NCBI GenBank assembly: GCA_023436925.1 | Contig: JAEZHJ010000036.1 | Span: forward strand, 1-55,400 | From: Actinomycetes bacterium | GTDB taxonomy: Bacteria > Actinomycetota > Actinomycetes > Propionibacteriales > Propionibacteriaceae | Reading direction: 5' to 3' | DNA length: 55,400 bases | Part shown: positions 40,466 through 49,236 of the stretch, in pieces | Numbering within the stretch: the first letter of the stretch is position 1 | Layout of the letters: every line of letters starts with the position of its first letter | The notes under the pieces: generated by a model | Databases searched by the model: none | What the model saw: only the letters and a program-made list of their open reading frames with translations | What the model was told of the DNA's origin: nothing | Position numbers and translations under genes: made by a program

Positions 40466-40471
40466 AGCCTA
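40466..40471 (-). promoter_or_regulatory. -10 box for leaderless ldh transcript
   Basis: TAGGCT on the minus strand, 6 nt before the ldh ATG. Confidence 0.45.
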
Positions 40472-40490
40472 CGGCTCATTCCTGCGAACG

Positions 40491-41132
40491 TCAGGGCCCG
40501 GGCTGGGGGAACTCGACCAACTCCCGCACCACCGCGGCCAGCTGGGTCGCCCACTCCGGCCCGTCGGCGTCGTGGTCGTTGAGCAACTCGCGCAGCGCGA
40601 GCGCCTCCTGGTAGGAGCTCAACAGCAGCACCAGGTTGTCGGCGGGCACCTTCAGGCGGGCCCCTTGCCGGGCAAGCACGTCCTCGATCGCCTCAATCAG
40701 CAGGGTGTCGAGACTCGCCTCCACGGCGCGCAGCGCCTCCCGGGTGGCCGGGGTCCGCAAGGCGTAGAGCCGCATCTCCTTGCGCGCGATCAGCCACTGG
40801 GCGTCGATCGGCCGGCTGGCCTGGAAGACCAGCATCGCCTCGCGGATCACGTCGTCGGCGCAGCCGGGGGCGACCTGCTGCTCGGGGATCGACCGGACGG
40901 CCTCCTGCGTGGCGGCGAGGATCTGTCGGCCCTTGCGCTCCACCACCGCGATCATCAGGTCGTCGCGGGACTCGAAGTTGGAGTAGAAGGCACCGCGGGT
41001 GAAGCCGGCGCGTTCGCAGATCTCCTCCACGCTGGCAGCCAGGACACCCTTCTCGGCGAACAGGGCGATCGCGGCGTCCATCACCCGGTCGCGGGTGTGG
41101 GCTCGGCGGTTGCTCACCGTCGCGGCTGCCAT
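40491..41132 (-). CDS. TetR family transcriptional regulator
   Basis: A 213-residue TetR protein with HTH RDRVMDAAIALFAEKGVLAA, SVEEICERAGFTRGAFYSNF and a C-terminal ligand-binding/dimerisation domain. The ATG at 41132 has GGGAGG upstream. It is divergent from the MMPL pump gene, with a large inverted repeat in the shared control region, so it most likely represses the pump until its ligand appears. Confidence 0.95.
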   Translation of the reverse strand: MAAATVSNRRAHTRDRVMDAAIALFAEKGVLAASVEEICERAGFTRGAFYSNFESRDDLMIAVVERKGRQILAATQEAVRSIPEQQVAPGCADDVIREAMLVFQASRPIDAQWLIARKEMRLYALRTPATREALRAVEASLDTLLIEAIEDVLARQGARLKVPADNLVLLLSSYQEALALRELLNDHDADGPEWATQLAAVVRELVEFPQPGP

Positions 41133-41187
41133 GGTCCTCCCTGGTCACAGTGGTCGGCTACCAGCGTATTGGGTCTGCTCCCCGGTC

Positions 41188-41222
41188 GGATACAGTGTCG
41201 TATCGGATACGGCGCTGTATCC
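41188..41222. promoter_or_regulatory. TetR operator: 35-bp palindrome between TetR and MMPL genes
   Basis: GGATACAGTGTCGTATC and its near-perfect inverse (15 of 17 pairs) surround one central G. The arms are long enough for two TetR dimers. Located 56 bp before tetR and 37 bp before the MMPL start. Confidence 0.8.
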
Positions 41223-41258
41223 CACCCCGTACAACCCGCTGCCACGGATGGAGTGCTC

Positions 41259-43967
41259 GTGTCCGCCTTCCTGTACCGCCTGGGACGCGCCTGCTTCCGG
41301 GCCCCCGGCCGGGTGCTGGCCGCCTGGCTGGCGCTGCTGGCCGTGTTCGGCGTCCTCGCCCTGACCGTGGGCGGCAGCTACGACGACGCCTTCACCATCC
41401 CCGGATCGAGCTCGGAGAAGGCGCTCGAGACGCTCGAGGTGACCTTCCCCGAAGCCGCCGACGCGTCCGCCACGATCGTGATCGGCGCGCCGCCCGGCAG
41501 CCGCGTCGACACCGAGGCCAACAAGCGGATCATCGAGGACTACCTGGCCGGGCTCGAGGACGACCTGCCCTTCGTGAAGGGCACCCAGTCGCCGTTCAGC
41601 GAGTTCATCGACGGCCTGGTCAGCGACGATGCCAGCCACGCGCTGGCCCGCGTCCGGGTCGAGGGCACGGTCTCCACCTTCACCGACGAGCAGCGCGCCG
41701 AACTCGTCGCGGCCGCCCAGCGGCTCACCGAGGAGCTGCCGGGCGCCACTGTCGACGTCGGCGGTGACGTCTTCGCCATGCACCTGCCGGAGTTCAGCGC
41801 GGTCGAGGCGATCGGCGTCCTGGTCGCCATCGTGGTCCTGGTGATCGTGCTCGGCGGCCTGCTGGCAGCGATGATGCCCATCGCCACCGCGCTGAGCGGG
41901 GTCGGCATCAGCGTCTTCATCGTGATGGCCGGCACCGGCGTGCTCGCCATCAACTCGACCACCCTGATGCTGGTGGTGATGCTCGGCCTGGCGGTCGGCA
42001 TCGACTACGCGCTGTTCATCATCTCCCGCCACCGCGACCAGCTCGGCACCGGGATGGACGTCGAGGAGTCGGCCGCCCGCGCCGTCGCCACCGCCGGCTC
42101 GGCGGTGGTCTTCGCCGGCCTCACCGTGATCATCGCGCTGGTCGGGCTCAGCATCGCCGGGCTGCCCTTCCTGTCCGTGATGGGGATCTTCACCGCCGTC
42201 GGGGTCGGGCTCGAGGTCCTGCTCGCGCTCACCCTGCTGCCAGCACTGATGGGCCTGGCGGGGGAGCGGCTGCGGCCCAAGCCCCGCAAGACCCCGATCG
42301 CCGCCGGCAGCGGCCGCGCCTCCCGCTGGTGGGTGGGCGTCGTCACCCGGTGGCCGCTGATCACCGTCCTGGTCGTCGTGGTCGGGATGGGGGCCCTCGC
42401 GCTCCCGGCCCGCGACCTGCAGATGGGCCTGCCCAACTCGGGCCGGGCGGTGCCGGGCGAGCCGGACCGGATCGCCTTCGACCTGACGACCAGGGAGTTC
42501 GGGATCGGCTTCAACGGGCCGCTGGTGATCACCGGCTCGATCGTCGAGTCCGACGATCCGATGGCGGTGCTGGACGGGATCCGCGCCGACGTCGAGGCGA
42601 TCCCCGGGGTCGAGATGGTGGCGGCCGCCGTCCCCAACGCGAACGCCGACACCGCGATGATCCAGGTGATCCCGACCTCCGGTCCCGACGAGCAGGCGAC
42701 CTCCGACCTGGTCGACCGGCTGCGCGAGCGGCACGATGACTGGCTGGAGGAGTACGGCATCGACACCTCCATCACCGGCCTGACAGCGGCCTCGATCGAC
42801 GTGAACGACCGGTTGCGGGGCGCGCTGCTGCCGTTCGGCCTGTTCGTCGTCGGGCTGTCGCTCGTCCTGCTGATGATGGCCTTCCGCTCCATCTGGGTGC
42901 CGGTCAAGGCCGCCCTGGGCTACCTGCTCAGCGTCGGTGCCGCCTTCGGCGCGGTGAAACTGGTCTTCAACGACGGGGTCGGGGGCTGGCTGATCAACCT
43001 GCCCGAGCCGGTCCCGGTGATCAGCTTCCTGCCGATCATCCTGATGGGCATCCTGTTCGGCCTGGCAATGGACTACGAGGTCTTCCTCACCTCCCGGATG
43101 CGTGAGGAGTACATCCACGGCAACCCGAACTGGATCCAGGACGGCTTCACCCACTCGGCGAAGGTGGTCATCGCGGCGGCGCTGATCATGTTCTCGGTCT
43201 TCGTCTTCTTCGTCCCGACCGGCATCGGCGTGGTCAAGCCGATCGCCCTCGGCCTGGCCCTCGGCGTCGCCTTCGACGCCTTCCTGGTCCGGATGACGCT
43301 CGGCCCGGCGGTGATGAAGCTGATGGGCAGGGCCGCCTGGTGGCTGCCGGCCTGGCTCGACCGGCGGTTGCCCGTCCTCGACGTGGAAGGAGAGGCGCTG
43401 GCCCACCAGACCCGACTGGCCGCCTGGCCGGAGGCGACGGCGGGCTCCGCCGTCTATGCCGAAGGCCTGGCCGCCGCGGCGGACGGCCACACCATCTTCG
43501 AGGGCGTCTCGCTCGACCTGCCGCGCGGTGAGGTGCTGGTCGTCGAGGGTGACCGGCTGGCCCGGCTCGCCCTGGTGCTGGGCCTGTCGGGGAGGGCCGG
43601 CTTCACCGGCGGTGAGGCCAAGGTGCTCGACCGGGTGCTGCCCGAGGAGGCCCCGCTGGTCCGCCGGAAGGCTCCCGTCCTGCTCGACAGCACCGACAAC
43701 TTCGACGCCGAACTGGCCCTCGGGGCGGGCGGCATCGTCTTCGTGCCCGCCGCCGACGAACTGCCCGAGGACAAGGCGGCCGCAGTGCGTGCCGCGCTCG
43801 CCGCCCGGCACACCGACCCGACCACCACCTGGGTGCTGGGCGTCGCACCCGACGGCGGCCGGGAGATCCTGGCGCTCGGCACCGACCTCCCGGTGCTGGC
43901 GCCGGACGGGTACCGCGTCCTGCGCCTCACTTCCGAACTCGACCTGGCTGCCGGAGTGTCCCGATGA
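41259..43967 (+). CDS. MMPL family RND transporter with degenerate ABC-ATPase-like C-terminal domain
   Basis: A 902-residue inner-membrane pump. Residues 1 to about 710 form an MMPL transporter: two halves, each with an outside domain (about 40-190, 400-520) and a helix bundle. The proton-relay segments GLAVGIDYALFIISRHRDQL and ILFGLAMDYEVFLTSRMREE are intact. From about residue 732 a domain resembling an ABC ATPase follows (DGHTIFEGVSLDLPRGEVLV, GGEAKVLDRVLPEEAPLVRR, GIVFVPAADELPEDKAAAVR), but the Walker A Lys and signature motif are gone. GTG start at 41259 with GGAG upstream. It probably exports an envelope lipid or drug under TetR control. Confidence 0.92.
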   Translation: MSAFLYRLGRACFRAPGRVLAAWLALLAVFGVLALTVGGSYDDAFTIPGSSSEKALETLEVTFPEAADASATIVIGAPPGSRVDTEANKRIIEDYLAGLEDDLPFVKGTQSPFSEFIDGLVSDDASHALARVRVEGTVSTFTDEQRAELVAAAQRLTEELPGATVDVGGDVFAMHLPEFSAVEAIGVLVAIVVLVIVLGGLLAAMMPIATALSGVGISVFIVMAGTGVLAINSTTLMLVVMLGLAVGIDYALFIISRHRDQLGTGMDVEESAARAVATAGSAVVFAGLTVIIALVGLSIAGLPFLSVMGIFTAVGVGLEVLLALTLLPALMGLAGERLRPKPRKTPIAAGSGRASRWWVGVVTRWPLITVLVVVVGMGALALPARDLQMGLPNSGRAVPGEPDRIAFDLTTREFGIGFNGPLVITGSIVESDDPMAVLDGIRADVEAIPGVEMVAAAVPNANADTAMIQVIPTSGPDEQATSDLVDRLRERHDDWLEEYGIDTSITGLTAASIDVNDRLRGALLPFGLFVVGLSLVLLMMAFRSIWVPVKAALGYLLSVGAAFGAVKLVFNDGVGGWLINLPEPVPVISFLPIILMGILFGLAMDYEVFLTSRMREEYIHGNPNWIQDGFTHSAKVVIAAALIMFSVFVFFVPTGIGVVKPIALGLALGVAFDAFLVRMTLGPAVMKLMGRAAWWLPAWLDRRLPVLDVEGEALAHQTRLAAWPEATAGSAVYAEGLAAAADGHTIFEGVSLDLPRGEVLVVEGDRLARLALVLGLSGRAGFTGGEAKVLDRVLPEEAPLVRRKAPVLLDSTDNFDAELALGAGGIVFVPAADELPEDKAAAVRAALAARHTDPTTTWVLGVAPDGGREILALGTDLPVLAPDGYRVLRLTSELDLAAGVSR

Positions 43968-46204
43968 ACGAGAACACCACCACCCGCTGGACGACCCTGC
44001 TCGGCCTGATCCTCGTGCCCGTCCTGGTCGCGGGCGGCTTGCTGTGGGCCAACTGGAACGACAACGAGCGGCTGCGCCAGGTCGAGGCTGCGATCGTCAA
44101 CCTCGACGAGCCCGTCACCCTGGACGGCGAGTACATCCCGCTCGGACGCCAGCTGACCGCGGCCCTGGTCGATTCCGACCGGGTGCAGAACCTGGCCTGG
44201 GTGCTGGAGTCGGAGCAGGACGCCCGGCAGGGCCTGGCCACCGGGCGGTACGCCGCGATGGTGACGATCCCGCCGGACTTCTCCGCCGCGGCCACCTCCT
44301 ACGCCGGCAAGGCGTCGGAGGCCGCCAGTGCCACGATCCAGGTCGAGACGTCCCCGGTCGCCGGGATCGCCGACGCCACGCTCGGCAAGGTGGTCGCCCA
44401 GGAGGCGGCGGGCGTCCTCAACCAGACCCTCACGTCTACCTATCTGGACCAGATCTACCTCGGCTTCAACGAGCTCGGCGAGCAGTTCGTCACGATCTCG
44501 GACGGAGCGGGCGAACTCGCCGACGGGGCCCGCGACCTCGCCGACGGGATCTCCACCGCCGCGGACGGGGCCGGCCAGCTGGCTGACGGCAACGGCGAAC
44601 TCGCCGGTGGGCTGCGGACGCTGGCGCGGGAGACGGCGCCGCTGCCCGGACAGACCAGGACGCTGGCCAACGGCGTCGCCGACTACGTCAACGGGGTGAA
44701 CGCGCTGGTCGACCAGACCATCGACACCGTCGACCAGCAGGGCGAACTGGTCTCCGGCATCGGACAGCTCTCCCAGGGCGCTGCCGGGGTGGCGGCCGGG
44801 ATCGCCGCCTACCGCGACGCGATGGGCGGCCTGGTCGACAACACCCAGCTCGCCGCCGCCGCCCGCACGGCCGCCCAGCAGCAGGCTGGATCCCAGGCCG
44901 TGCAGACCGGGCTGTCCCAGGCCGCCGAGCAGGCCGCCGCCGCAGCGCAGTCCGCGGCCCAGACCGCCGCCGCCCAGGCCGCGCCGTGCCCGGCGGAGAT
45001 CGAGCAGGCCGGTGGCTGCGCCTTCTTCGAAGCCGGCCGGGCCGCCGGCGTGGCGGTCGGGGTGAACGTCGGCGCGCAGGCCGGTGCGCAGGCAGGCCTC
45101 CAGGTCGGCCTCGAGGTCGGCGTGCCGGTCGGGATCGGAGCGGCCGGGCAGGCCGCCGCGGCCGGCGTGACCACCAAGGACCCCGATACCGGCCAGTCGC
45201 TGCTGTCCGGCGCACAGTTGGTGGCCGGCGGTCTGGACCAGCTGCACGATCAGCTCGGCGAGGCCGCCCGGGAGGCGTCCGGGTCGGTCGGCAAGCTCAA
45301 GCAGCTCAAGAGCGGAGGCAACCAGCTTGCCGAGGGAACCGACCAGTTGGCTGACGGCATCCCGCAGCTGGTGGACGGGATCTCCCAACTCGCCGACGGC
45401 GCCGACACCCTGGCGCAGGGGACCTCGGAGTTCGCCGATGGCCTCACCGAGGCCTCCGACGGCACCGACCAGCTGGCCGACGGTGCGCGTCAGCTGGCCG
45501 ACGGGCTGGCCGAGGGCAAGGACCAGCTGCCCAGCTACTCCGAGAGCGACCGCACCACCTTGTCCGAGGTGGTGGCGACCCCGGTGTCCACGACCAACCT
45601 GCTGGGGACCGCCGGCTTCGGAGCCGGCTGGGTGACCCTGCTCATGGTGCTGGCGCTGTGGGCGGGCGCGATGGCGACCTTCCTGGTGTTCCGCCCGGTG
45701 GACCGGCGGGTGCTGGGCTCGGCCGACTCCTCGCTGCGGCTGGTGGCGCGGACCCTGGCCCCGAGCCTGGGGATCGTCGCGGTACAGGCGGTGCTGGTGA
45801 CCGTGATCGGCCAGGTAGCGCTGCAACTACCGGCCGGCAAGGTCCTGGCGGTGGGGGCGCTGATGCTGCTCGCCGCGCTGGCCTTCGTCGCGGTCAACCA
45901 CGCGCTCGCCGCGTGGCTGGGTAACGCCGGACGACTGATCGGCCTCGCCCTGGCGGTGCTCGCGCTGGCCTCGGCGCTCACCAGTGCGGCGCCGGCGGTC
46001 TTCGGGGTACTGCGTGGCTTCTCCCCGCTCACCCCGGCGCTGGACGCCGTCCGGGCTGTGGTGACCGAGTCGAGTGCCGGCCCGGCGAACACGTTGCTGC
46101 TGCTCGGCTGGGCGGTGCTGGGGCTCGCCGCGGGCGCGATCGCGATCGTCCGGCACCGCACGACCGACTTCGCGACGCTGCTGCGCGCCAACGGGGTCGC
46201 CTGA
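43964..46204 (+). CDS. YhgE/Pip domain membrane protein
   Basis: A 746-residue protein of the YhgE/phage-infection-protein family, related to ABC-2 permeases. One N-terminal membrane helix (LLGLILVPVLVAGGLLWANW) precedes a large outside region with repeats such as DGARDLADG, DGAGQLADG and TDQLADGARQLADGLAE that form long helical stalks, plus an unusual Gly/Ala/Val-rich segment. About five membrane helices close the chain (about 540-740). Its ATG overlaps the MMPL stop (ATGA), so both proteins are made together. Role unknown; known members serve as phage receptors or toxin-secretion partners. Confidence 0.9.
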   Translation: MNENTTTRWTTLLGLILVPVLVAGGLLWANWNDNERLRQVEAAIVNLDEPVTLDGEYIPLGRQLTAALVDSDRVQNLAWVLESEQDARQGLATGRYAAMVTIPPDFSAAATSYAGKASEAASATIQVETSPVAGIADATLGKVVAQEAAGVLNQTLTSTYLDQIYLGFNELGEQFVTISDGAGELADGARDLADGISTAADGAGQLADGNGELAGGLRTLARETAPLPGQTRTLANGVADYVNGVNALVDQTIDTVDQQGELVSGIGQLSQGAAGVAAGIAAYRDAMGGLVDNTQLAAAARTAAQQQAGSQAVQTGLSQAAEQAAAAAQSAAQTAAAQAAPCPAEIEQAGGCAFFEAGRAAGVAVGVNVGAQAGAQAGLQVGLEVGVPVGIGAAGQAAAAGVTTKDPDTGQSLLSGAQLVAGGLDQLHDQLGEAAREASGSVGKLKQLKSGGNQLAEGTDQLADGIPQLVDGISQLADGADTLAQGTSEFADGLTEASDGTDQLADGARQLADGLAEGKDQLPSYSESDRTTLSEVVATPVSTTNLLGTAGFGAGWVTLLMVLALWAGAMATFLVFRPVDRRVLGSADSSLRLVARTLAPSLGIVAVQAVLVTVIGQVALQLPAGKVLAVGALMLLAALAFVAVNHALAAWLGNAGRLIGLALAVLALASALTSAAPAVFGVLRGFSPLTPALDAVRAVVTESSAGPANTLLLLGWAVLGLAAGAIAIVRHRTTDFATLLRANGVA

Positions 46205-46268
46205 CCGCGCTTGCCCGGGGCCCGGCCTGCGGCCTCCGAGACGGCTGATCGTCGGGCCGGGTGCCCGG

Positions 46269-47090
46269 CTACGGGCCGTCCGGCCCGGTCATCCCGGTCG
46301 ACGAGGTGGCCGAGGGCGGCGAGATCGCCGAGCGACGTTCCTGCTCCGCCTCGGCGGCCGCCTGGCGCAGGGCGACGGCGCGGGCGAAGTCGGCCTGGGT
46401 GGGCATGCCGTAGGCCCGGGCGGTGGTGTCGTGCATCTCCACCACGTAGCGGTAGAGCCGATCCGAGAACTGCCGGGCGATCTCGCCCGGAGCCGCCCGC
46501 AGCGGCCGGCCGAAGACGATGTGGACGTGCGGCCGGCCCGGCACCGGCAAGGTGGCGCCGTAGGGCATCGCGGCGTAGGCGCCGACCAGGGCGATCGGCA
46601 GCACGGGGGTGTCGCGGGAGATGCTCAGCGCGGCGGCGCCGGGGGTGAAGCCCGACATCGCGCCGGTCCGCGAGCGGGTGCCCTCCGGGAACAGCAGTAG
46701 CGGCACGCCGCTGCTCAGCAGCTCGCCGGCGATGCCGCGCCGTCCGGTGCGGTTGGAGTGGCCCTGGCGGACGACCGGGAACGAGTTGAAGAACAGCGTC
46801 GTGGGCAGCGACTTGTACCAGGTGTCGAAGAAGTAGTCGGCGGCGGCACCGCTGGACAGGTTGCGGGACAACCGGCGCGGCAGCGAGCCGTAGATCAGCG
46901 GGGCGTCGAGGTGGCTGGAGTGGTTGGCGACGGCGACGAAGGGCACCTTGAGCGTGTCGAGGTTGCGCATCCCGTGGGTGTGCACGTTGACGACCGACCA
47001 GATGTACGGCTTCATCACCAACTGCTGGGCAACCATCCGGGCAAGCGCAGGCCCCGGGCTGGTGTACCTGCTCAGATCGGGCTCCGACAC
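46269..47090 (-). CDS. 1-acyl-sn-glycerol-3-phosphate acyltransferase (PlsC family)
   Basis: A 273-residue acyltransferase that adds a fatty acid to lysophosphatidate or a related lipid. Motif I is NHSSHLD, motif III FPEGTRSRTGAM, motif IV region PVLPIALVGAY. I choose the GTG at 47090 (VSEPDLSRY) because AAGGAGG lies 7 nt upstream; the ATG at 47129 has no ribosome-binding site. It follows the SDR gene by 54 bp and is likely co-transcribed. Confidence 0.9.
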   Translation of the reverse strand: MSEPDLSRYTSPGPALARMVAQQLVMKPYIWSVVNVHTHGMRNLDTLKVPFVAVANHSSHLDAPLIYGSLPRRLSRNLSSGAAADYFFDTWYKSLPTTLFFNSFPVVRQGHSNRTGRRGIAGELLSSGVPLLLFPEGTRSRTGAMSGFTPGAAALSISRDTPVLPIALVGAYAAMPYGATLPVPGRPHVHIVFGRPLRAAPGEIARQFSDRLYRYVVEMHDTTARAYGMPTQADFARAVALRQAAAEAEQERRSAISPPSATSSTGMTGPDGP

Positions 47091-47144
47091 GCCCTCGCCT
47101 CCTTGCCGTCGGCTGTCATTCTCGCCCATCCCGGGCGGCCGCTG

Positions 47145-47912
47145 TCAGTCACGGCTCCTGGTGAGCATCCGCGAGACCGCCCGCAGCGCGACGTGCGGAC
47201 CCTTGGCGGCGAGGAAGACCGCGAACTTCCACCGCTTGGTCGGGATCGACAGCGCCTTGCCCCGTTCGGCGTCGCGCAGCGCCACCTCCACCAGGCGGTC
47301 GGCGTCCACCCAGACGAAGGACGGCAGTGAGGAGGTGCGGATCCCGGCCCGCTCGTGGAACTCGGTGCGCACCCAGCCCGGGCAGAGCGCGGTGACCGTG
47401 ACGCCGGTGCCGTGCAGTTCGTTGCTGAGGCTCTCGGAGTACACCCGCACCCACGCCTTGATGGCCGAATAGTTGCCCTGCATGATCCAGCTGGACGCCG
47501 ACGAGACGTTGATGATCCGGCCGCTGCCGCGGTCGCGCATCGCCCGTCCGGCTGCCCCGCCGAGGACCAGCACCGCCTTGCACATCACGTCCAGCGCGGT
47601 CTCGTGGATCTCGACCCGCGGGTCGAGCAGCTTGGTGTGCAGCCCGAAGCCGGCGTTGTTCACCAGCAGGTCGATCGGTCGCGCCGGGTCGGCGAACCGC
47701 TGTGCCACCCGCGTCACCTCGTCGTGGACGGCGAGGTCCGCGGCGATCACCTCGACCTCGACGCCGTACTCGGCGCGCAGCGCCGCCGCCGACTGCTCGA
47801 GGCGTTCGACATTGCGGGCCACCAGGACCAGGTCGTCGCCCCGCCGGGCCAGGGCGCGGGCGAAGGCGGCACCGATGCCGGACGTGCCACCGGTGACAAG
47901 AGCGGTTGCCAT
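47145..47912 (-). CDS. Short-chain dehydrogenase/reductase
   Basis: A 255-residue SDR enzyme. NAD(P)-binding motif TGGTSGIGAAFARALARRG, NNAGFG, catalytic Ser in INVSSASSWIMQGNYSAIK and the YxxxK pair in NYSAIK. The basic residues after the first strand suggest NADP. It may reduce a ketoacyl or keto-lipid; association with a PlsC acyltransferase points to lipid metabolism. GAGGAGGT precedes the start. Confidence 0.93.
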   Translation of the reverse strand: MATALVTGGTSGIGAAFARALARRGDDLVLVARNVERLEQSAAALRAEYGVEVEVIAADLAVHDEVTRVAQRFADPARPIDLLVNNAGFGLHTKLLDPRVEIHETALDVMCKAVLVLGGAAGRAMRDRGSGRIINVSSASSWIMQGNYSAIKAWVRVYSESLSNELHGTGVTVTALCPGWVRTEFHERAGIRTSSLPSFVWVDADRLVEVALRDAERGKALSIPTKRWKFAVFLAAKGPHVALRAVSRMLTRSRD

Positions 47913-47983
47913 GGGGCGAAACCTACCTCCTCAGGCCCGCGCGGGCCGCATTCCCAGCGGCCGGCGGGCACTCCTCGGACAGC

Positions 47984-49168
47984 TCAGCGGATGACGGCGA
48001 TGGTCTCCCGCGCCATCGCCAGCTCCTCGTTGGTCGGCACGACCAGGACGGGGATGGGGGAGTCCGCCCGGGAGATCAGCCGCGGCTGCTTCGACCGGAC
48101 GGCGTTCGCCTCCTCGTCGAGCCAGAAACCGAGCTCGCCGAGCCGGCGCAGCACGGTGGCCCGCACCAGCGGGTCGTTCTCGCCGACCCCGGCGGTGAAG
48201 GTGAGCGCGTCGACCCGGCCCAGCACGGCCAGGTAGGAGCCGATGTAGCACAGCAACCGGTGGCAGAAGACGTCGAGCGCCAACCGGGCGTGCTCGTCAC
48301 CCTCGTCGATCAGGTCGTTGAGGTCGCGGAAGTCGGTCACCCCGGCCAGCCCGAGGATGCCCGACCGCTTGTTGAGCAGCTCGTCGACCTCGGCCAGGCT
48401 CATCCCGAGCTCGCGGCCCAGGAAGGCGTGCAGGCCCGGGTCGACGTCGCCGGAGCGGGTGCCCATCACCAGGCCGGCCAGCGGGGTGAGTCCCATCGAG
48501 GTCTCGACCGCGACCCCGCCGCGGATCGCGGAGATGGAGGCGCCGTTGCCGAGGTGGCAGACGATCTGGTTGAGCTCCTCGTACGGCTTGCCGAGCACCT
48601 CGGCGGCCTTCTTCGACACGTAGCTGTGCGAGGTGCCGTGGAAGCCGTACTTACGGATGCCGTGCTTCTCGGCGAGGTCCCGGTCGACGGCGTAGGTGTA
48701 GGCCTCCGGCGGCAGCGTGGAGAAGAAGGCGGTGTCGAAGATCGCCACGTGGGGGATGTCCGGCAGGGCCTTGCGGGCCGCCTCGATCCCGGCGATGCCG
48801 GGCGGGTTGTGCAGCGGGGCCAGCGGGCTCAGCTCACGCAGGCCCTCGACCACCTCGTCGGTGATCAGCGTGGTCTGGCGGAACCTCGCGCCGCCGTGGA
48901 CGGTGCGGTGGCCGACCGCCTGGATCTGGCTGAGGTCGGGGCCGTGGTCGTTGAACACCTTGACCAGGTGGGCCAGCGCGCGGTCGTGGTTGGCGAAGCC
49001 GCGGTCGACGTGGAAGGACTGGCCGCCGACGTGGTGGTCGAGGGTGCTGGACTCCTGGCCGACTCGCTGGATGATGCCGTTCGCCACCACTTCCTCGGTG
49101 TCGGCATCGATCACCTGGTACTTCACCGAGGACGACCCGCAGTTGAGAAGCAGGATGGGTGTGGGCAT
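47984..49168 (-). CDS. ackA: Acetate kinase
   Basis: A 394-residue enzyme converting acetyl phosphate and ADP to acetate and ATP. The start LLLNCGSSSVKYQVID, HRTVHGG, FDTAFFSTLPPEAYTYAVDR, YGFHGTSHSYVSKKAAEVLG, and the ATP-binding ending (TFTAGVGENDPLVR) are all present. GAAGGAGT precedes the ATG. Second gene of the pta-ackA pair, separated from pta by a 68-bp gap that holds two small hairpins. Confidence 0.97.
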   Translation of the reverse strand: MPTPILLLNCGSSSVKYQVIDADTEEVVANGIIQRVGQESSTLDHHVGGQSFHVDRGFANHDRALAHLVKVFNDHGPDLSQIQAVGHRTVHGGARFRQTTLITDEVVEGLRELSPLAPLHNPPGIAGIEAARKALPDIPHVAIFDTAFFSTLPPEAYTYAVDRDLAEKHGIRKYGFHGTSHSYVSKKAAEVLGKPYEELNQIVCHLGNGASISAIRGGVAVETSMGLTPLAGLVMGTRSGDVDPGLHAFLGRELGMSLAEVDELLNKRSGILGLAGVTDFRDLNDLIDEGDEHARLALDVFCHRLLCYIGSYLAVLGRVDALTFTAGVGENDPLVRATVLRRLGELGFWLDEEANAVRSKQPRLISRADSPIPVLVVPTNEELAMARETIAVIR

Positions 49169-49209
49169 GGGTTGTCAGACTCCTTCAGATGATGAAACGT
49201 GCGCCGGAC

Positions 49210-49234
49210 GGGACTGGTCCCGGGGGACTGTCCC
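49210..49234. repeat. Twin GGGAC/GTCCC hairpins between pta and ackA
   Basis: GGGACTGGTCCC (49210-49221) and GGGACTGTCCC (49224-49234) sit side by side right after the pta stop. They may attenuate ackA relative to pta or be a fragment of the GGGGAC-GTCC repeat seen at 16274-16346. Confidence 0.5.
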
Positions 49235-49236
49235 GC

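Noticed and set aside
41145..43811. An 888-codon minus-strand frame opposite the MMPL gene
   Set aside because: Translation is His/Gln/Asp/Gly/Arg-rich low complexity with no domain; it is the shadow of the MMPL coding strand.
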